Positions 61,437 through 64,000 of a DNA stretch of 64,000 nt are shown here, piece by piece. Below the pieces are notes generated by a model. It saw only the letters and a program-made list of their open reading frames with translations, searched no databases and had not been told where the DNA came from. This DNA is from Salinisphaera orenii subsp. halophila YIM 95161 (lineage in GTDB: Bacteria > Pseudomonadota > Gammaproteobacteria > Nevskiales > Salinisphaeraceae): positions 1 through 64,000 of the forward strand of contig NZ_AYKF01000077.1 of the NCBI RefSeq assembly GCF_003732545.1, in the 5' to 3' direction. Position 1 is the first letter of the stretch, and each line of letters starts with the position of its first letter. The translations under genes and the position numbers were made by a program.

Positions 61437-63065
61437 ATGAGCACTGTCAATCCGACCGATACCCATCATCACGACGACCATCATCACGGTCCGGTCACGC
61501 TGGCCGACGGGGTGTGGCCGTGGATGAAGCGCTGGATCGGCACGACGAACCACAAGGATCTGGGTACGCTCTACCTGATCTTCTCGTTCACGATGCTGTT
61601 CATCGGCGGGCTCATGTCGCTGGTGATCCGGGCCGAGCTGTTCGCGCCGGGCATCCAGTTCGTCGATCCGGCCTTCTACAACGAGATGATCACCCTGCAT
61701 GCGCTGGTGATGATCTTCGGCGGGGTGATGCCGGCGTTCGTCGGTCTGGCCAACTGGATGGTGCCGATGATGATCGGCTGCTCCGACCTGGCGCTGCCGC
61801 GTGTGAACAACTGGGGTTTCTGGATCCTGCCGTTCGCCTTCACCATGCTGCTCGGCACGCTGCTCGTTCCCGGCGGCGCGCCGGCTTCGGGCTGGACCAT
61901 GTATCCGCCGCTGGTGATGCAGACCGGTGCCGCGCTGCCGCTGATGGTGTTTGCGCTCCATCTGGCCGGTATCTCGTCGATCACTGGCGCGATCAATATC
62001 GTGGTCACCATTCTGAACATGCGCGCGCCGGACATGCCGCTGCTCAAGATGCCGCTGTTCGTCTGGACGTGGTTGATCACCGCCTATTTGCTGATCGCGG
62101 TCATGCCGGTACTCGCCGGTGCGGTCACCATGATCCTGACCGACCACTTCTTCGGTACCACGTTCTTCGACGCGGCCGGTGGCGGTGACCCGGTGCTGTT
62201 CCAGCATATCTTCTGGTTCTTCGGGCATCCCGAGGTATACATCATGATTCTGCCGGCCTTCGGCATCGTCTCCACGATCATTCCGGCGTTCGCGCGTAAG
62301 CCCCTGTTCGGGCATGACTCGATGGTCTATGCCGTGGCCTCGATCGCGTTCCTGTCGTTCATCGTGTGGGCGCACCACATGTTCACGGTGGGCATGCCGG
62401 TGTCGGCGGAACTGTTCTTCATGTTCGCGACCATGCTGATCGCGGTGCCCACGGGCGTGAAGGTGTTCAACTGGGTCGCGACCATGTGGCGCGGGTCCAT
62501 GACGTTCGAAACGCCCATGCTGTTCGCGCTGGGCTTCGTGGTGCTGTTCACGATCGGCGGCTTCTCCGGGCTGATGCTGGCGCTCACGCCGGTGGACTTC
62601 CAGTATCACGACTCCTACTTCGTGGTCGCGCACTTCCACTACGTGCTGGTGCCGGGCGCGATCTTTTCGATCATCGCCGCCATCTACTACTGGATCCCCA
62701 AGTGGACCGGCGTGATGTACAACGAGAAGCTCGGCCAGTTCCATTTCTGGTGGAGCGCGGTGTGGATCAACGTGCTGTTTTTCCCGCAGCATTTCTTGGG
62801 GCTGGCGGGCATGCCGCGCCGCATCCCGGACTACGCGGTGCAGTTCACCGACTTCAACATGGTCTCCTCGGTCGGGGCGTTCATGTTCTTCATCGGGCAG
62901 TTCGTGTTCATCTACAACATGATCATGTGCATGCGCGGTTCGGGCACGAAGGCCACGGGCCGGGTCTGGGAAGGCGCGCGGGGTCTCGAGTGGACGGTCG
63001 CCTCGCCGGCGCCGTATCACACCTTCGAGACGCCGCCGAAGATCGATCCGCGCGAGATGGCGTGA
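61437..63065 (+). CDS. coxA: Cytochrome c oxidase subunit I
   Basis: CoxA holds heme a, heme a3 and CuB and pumps protons. The 542-residue protein has twelve membrane helices; WFFGHPEVYIMILPAFGI carries the CuB His and cross-linked Tyr of the A-family and K-channel start, WAHHMFTVG the other CuB histidines and VVAHFHYVLVPGA the heme ligands. GCSDLALPRVNNWGFW holds the D-channel Asp. A His-rich N-terminus (THHHDDHHHG) is unusual and might bind copper. It follows coxB by 36 bases. Confidence 0.97.
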   Translation: MSTVNPTDTHHHDDHHHGPVTLADGVWPWMKRWIGTTNHKDLGTLYLIFSFTMLFIGGLMSLVIRAELFAPGIQFVDPAFYNEMITLHALVMIFGGVMPAFVGLANWMVPMMIGCSDLALPRVNNWGFWILPFAFTMLLGTLLVPGGAPASGWTMYPPLVMQTGAALPLMVFALHLAGISSITGAINIVVTILNMRAPDMPLLKMPLFVWTWLITAYLLIAVMPVLAGAVTMILTDHFFGTTFFDAAGGGDPVLFQHIFWFFGHPEVYIMILPAFGIVSTIIPAFARKPLFGHDSMVYAVASIAFLSFIVWAHHMFTVGMPVSAELFFMFATMLIAVPTGVKVFNWVATMWRGSMTFETPMLFALGFVVLFTIGGFSGLMLALTPVDFQYHDSYFVVAHFHYVLVPGAIFSIIAAIYYWIPKWTGVMYNEKLGQFHFWWSAVWINVLFFPQHFLGLAGMPRRIPDYAVQFTDFNMVSSVGAFMFFIGQFVFIYNMIMCMRGSGTKATGRVWEGARGLEWTVASPAPYHTFETPPKIDPREMA

Positions 63066-63083
63066 CCGGCGCATCGGGGTTGT

Positions 63084-63182
63084 ATGTCGCCTAGACGGAA
63101 GAACGTGTGGCTGGCCATCGTGCTCGGTGGCATCGCAGTGGGCGTCTATGTCGCCTTCTTCTTCGAGATGGCGGCGCGATAG
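63084..63182 (+). CDS. 32-residue single-helix membrane protein between coxA and coxC
   Basis: MSPRRKNVWLAIVLGGIAVG... is a basic N-terminus followed by one hydrophobic helix and a short MAAR end. GGGG lies four bases before the ATG. Small proteins of this form (called cytochrome oxidase small assembly protein in other proteobacteria) lie at the same place, usually before ctaG. It is too short for most gene finders. Identity by position and shape only. Confidence 0.6.
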   Translation: MSPRRKNVWLAIVLGGIAVGVYVAFFFEMAAR

Positions 63183-63304
63183 ACAGCGGCGGGGGCGCTC
63201 GTCGGGCATGATGGTCCGACAGGGCGCCGAACGGCCGACAGGGATCGAATGGAACCGCCCGCGCGGCGGCTTCGAGGCAGCAGGACAAGCAAGGACAATG
63301 TGCT

Positions 63305-64000
63305 ATGGCGACTGAGACCAGCGAACATCACAAGTACTACGTGCCGGAGCCGTCGCCGTGGCCGTTCATGCTCACGGTCTCGCTGTTCTTCATGCTCGGC
63401 TCGGGCGCGTTCTGGCTGAACGGCAGCACCACGGTGGCGCCATACCTGGCCGCGCTCGGGCTCGCGATGACGCTGGTCATGGTCTTCATCTGGTTCCGCG
63501 ATGTCGTCAACGAGAACCTCGGCGGCGTCTACGGCCATCAGGAGGACATGACGTATCGCTGGGCCATGGGCTGGTTCATCTTCTCCGAGGTGATGTTCTT
63601 CGGCGCCTTCTTCGGCGCGCTGTTCTACACCCGCATGATCGCGCTGCCGTGGCTCAACGGCGAGGGCGAAAAGTTCTTCACCAATCTCTATCTCTGGCCG
63701 GAGTTCGAAGGGGCCTGGCCGTCGAACGGCCCGGGTAACGTGGGCGGTGATTTCGAGACGGTCAACGCCTGGCATCTGCCCCTGCTGAACACCGTTCTGC
63801 TGCTGACCTCCTCGGTGACCGTGACCTGGGCGCACTGGGGTCTCAAGGAGGACAGCCGCTGGAAGTTGTGCACGGGGCTTGCGGCGACGGTGCTTCTGGG
63901 CGCGGTATTCCTGTATTACCAGGGTCTGGAGTACGTCGAGGCCTATCAGCATCTGGGGCTGACGCTGGGCTCGGGGATCTACGGCTCGACCTTCTTCCTG
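63305..64000 (+). CDS. coxC: Cytochrome c oxidase subunit III, partial at the window edge
   Basis: CoxC is the third core subunit, stabilising the oxidase and its oxygen path. The visible 232 residues start MATETSEHHKYYVPEPSPWP and include helices such as WAMGWFIFSEVMFFGAFFGA (the family Glu in SEVMFF) and LPLLNTVLLLTSSVTVTWAHW, typical of subunit III. AAGGA precedes the ATG by eight bases. The C-terminus lies beyond the window. Confidence 0.95.
   Translation, partial: MATETSEHHKYYVPEPSPWPFMLTVSLFFMLGSGAFWLNGSTTVAPYLAALGLAMTLVMVFIWFRDVVNENLGGVYGHQEDMTYRWAMGWFIFSEVMFFGAFFGALFYTRMIALPWLNGEGEKFFTNLYLWPEFEGAWPSNGPGNVGGDFETVNAWHLPLLNTVLLLTSSVTVTWAHWGLKEDSRWKLCTGLAATVLLGAVFLYYQGLEYVEAYQHLGLTLGSGIYGSTFFL

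Noticed and set aside
59829-63209. 1126-codon minus-strand open frame opposite coxB/coxA
   Set aside because: Composition (Arg, His, Asp, Glu runs) is what the reverse of coxB and coxA gives; both plus-strand genes are certain.

Overview
The window is a 64 kb, high-GC chromosomal stretch from a free-living gammaproteobacterium. Gene order matches that class at several points: pilMNOPQ with aroK-aroB, rhlB divergent from trxA-rho, gmk-rpoZ-spoT-recG, pqiABC, and bioBFHD. An ectoine-synthase-like domain, a very acidic linker in CoxB and the overall GC bias suggest a salt-adapted relative of Salinisphaera; that placement is an inference with low confidence. I see no tRNA, rRNA, insertion sequence, prophage or CRISPR array.

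Layout. 1-7.9 kb (minus strand): gltD (cut by the window edge), gltB, aroB, aroK. 7.9-14.7 kb (minus): the type IV pilus operon pilMNOPQ, followed by an Ig-like (Big-1) lipoprotein gene sitting between pilQ and aroK. The lipoprotein gene and the secretin half of pilQ have clearly lower GC than their surroundings. 15-20 kb (plus): penicillin-binding protein 1A, a nucleotidyltransferase-like protein, an MFS exporter and a universal stress protein. 20-24.7 kb: cysQ and rhlB (minus), then trxA and a rho with an Asn/Gly/Arg-rich N-terminal extension (plus). 24.7-33.7 kb (minus): pqiABC, gltA, malic enzyme, a CPXCG mini-protein, hemW, rdgB, rph; yicC diverges on plus.

35-46.2 kb is the accessory heart of the window. 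A plus-strand operon holds cyanophycinase, cyanophycin synthetase, isoaspartyl dipeptidase, an ATP-grasp ligase, an S15/CocE-type hydrolase and an M20 peptidase. Facing it on the minus strand is a gene that fuses an ectoine-synthase (EctC)-like domain to a second ATP-grasp ligase, paralogous to the first. I read this as cyanophycin storage and mobilisation coupled to an undescribed ligation and cyclisation pathway that makes or recycles a small peptide or ectoine-like compound.

46.7-52.6 kb (plus): gmk, rpoZ, spoT, ridA, recG, then a CASTOR/POLLUX-type ion channel. 54.7-59.3 kb: comF (minus) divergent from bioB-bioF-bioH-bioD, with no bioC. 59.4-64 kb (plus): a DUF2244 protein, then the aa3/caa3 cytochrome oxidase genes coxB (with a fused cytochrome c domain), coxA, a 32-residue membrane protein and coxC (cut by the edge). 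No ctaG/cox11 lies between coxA and coxC.
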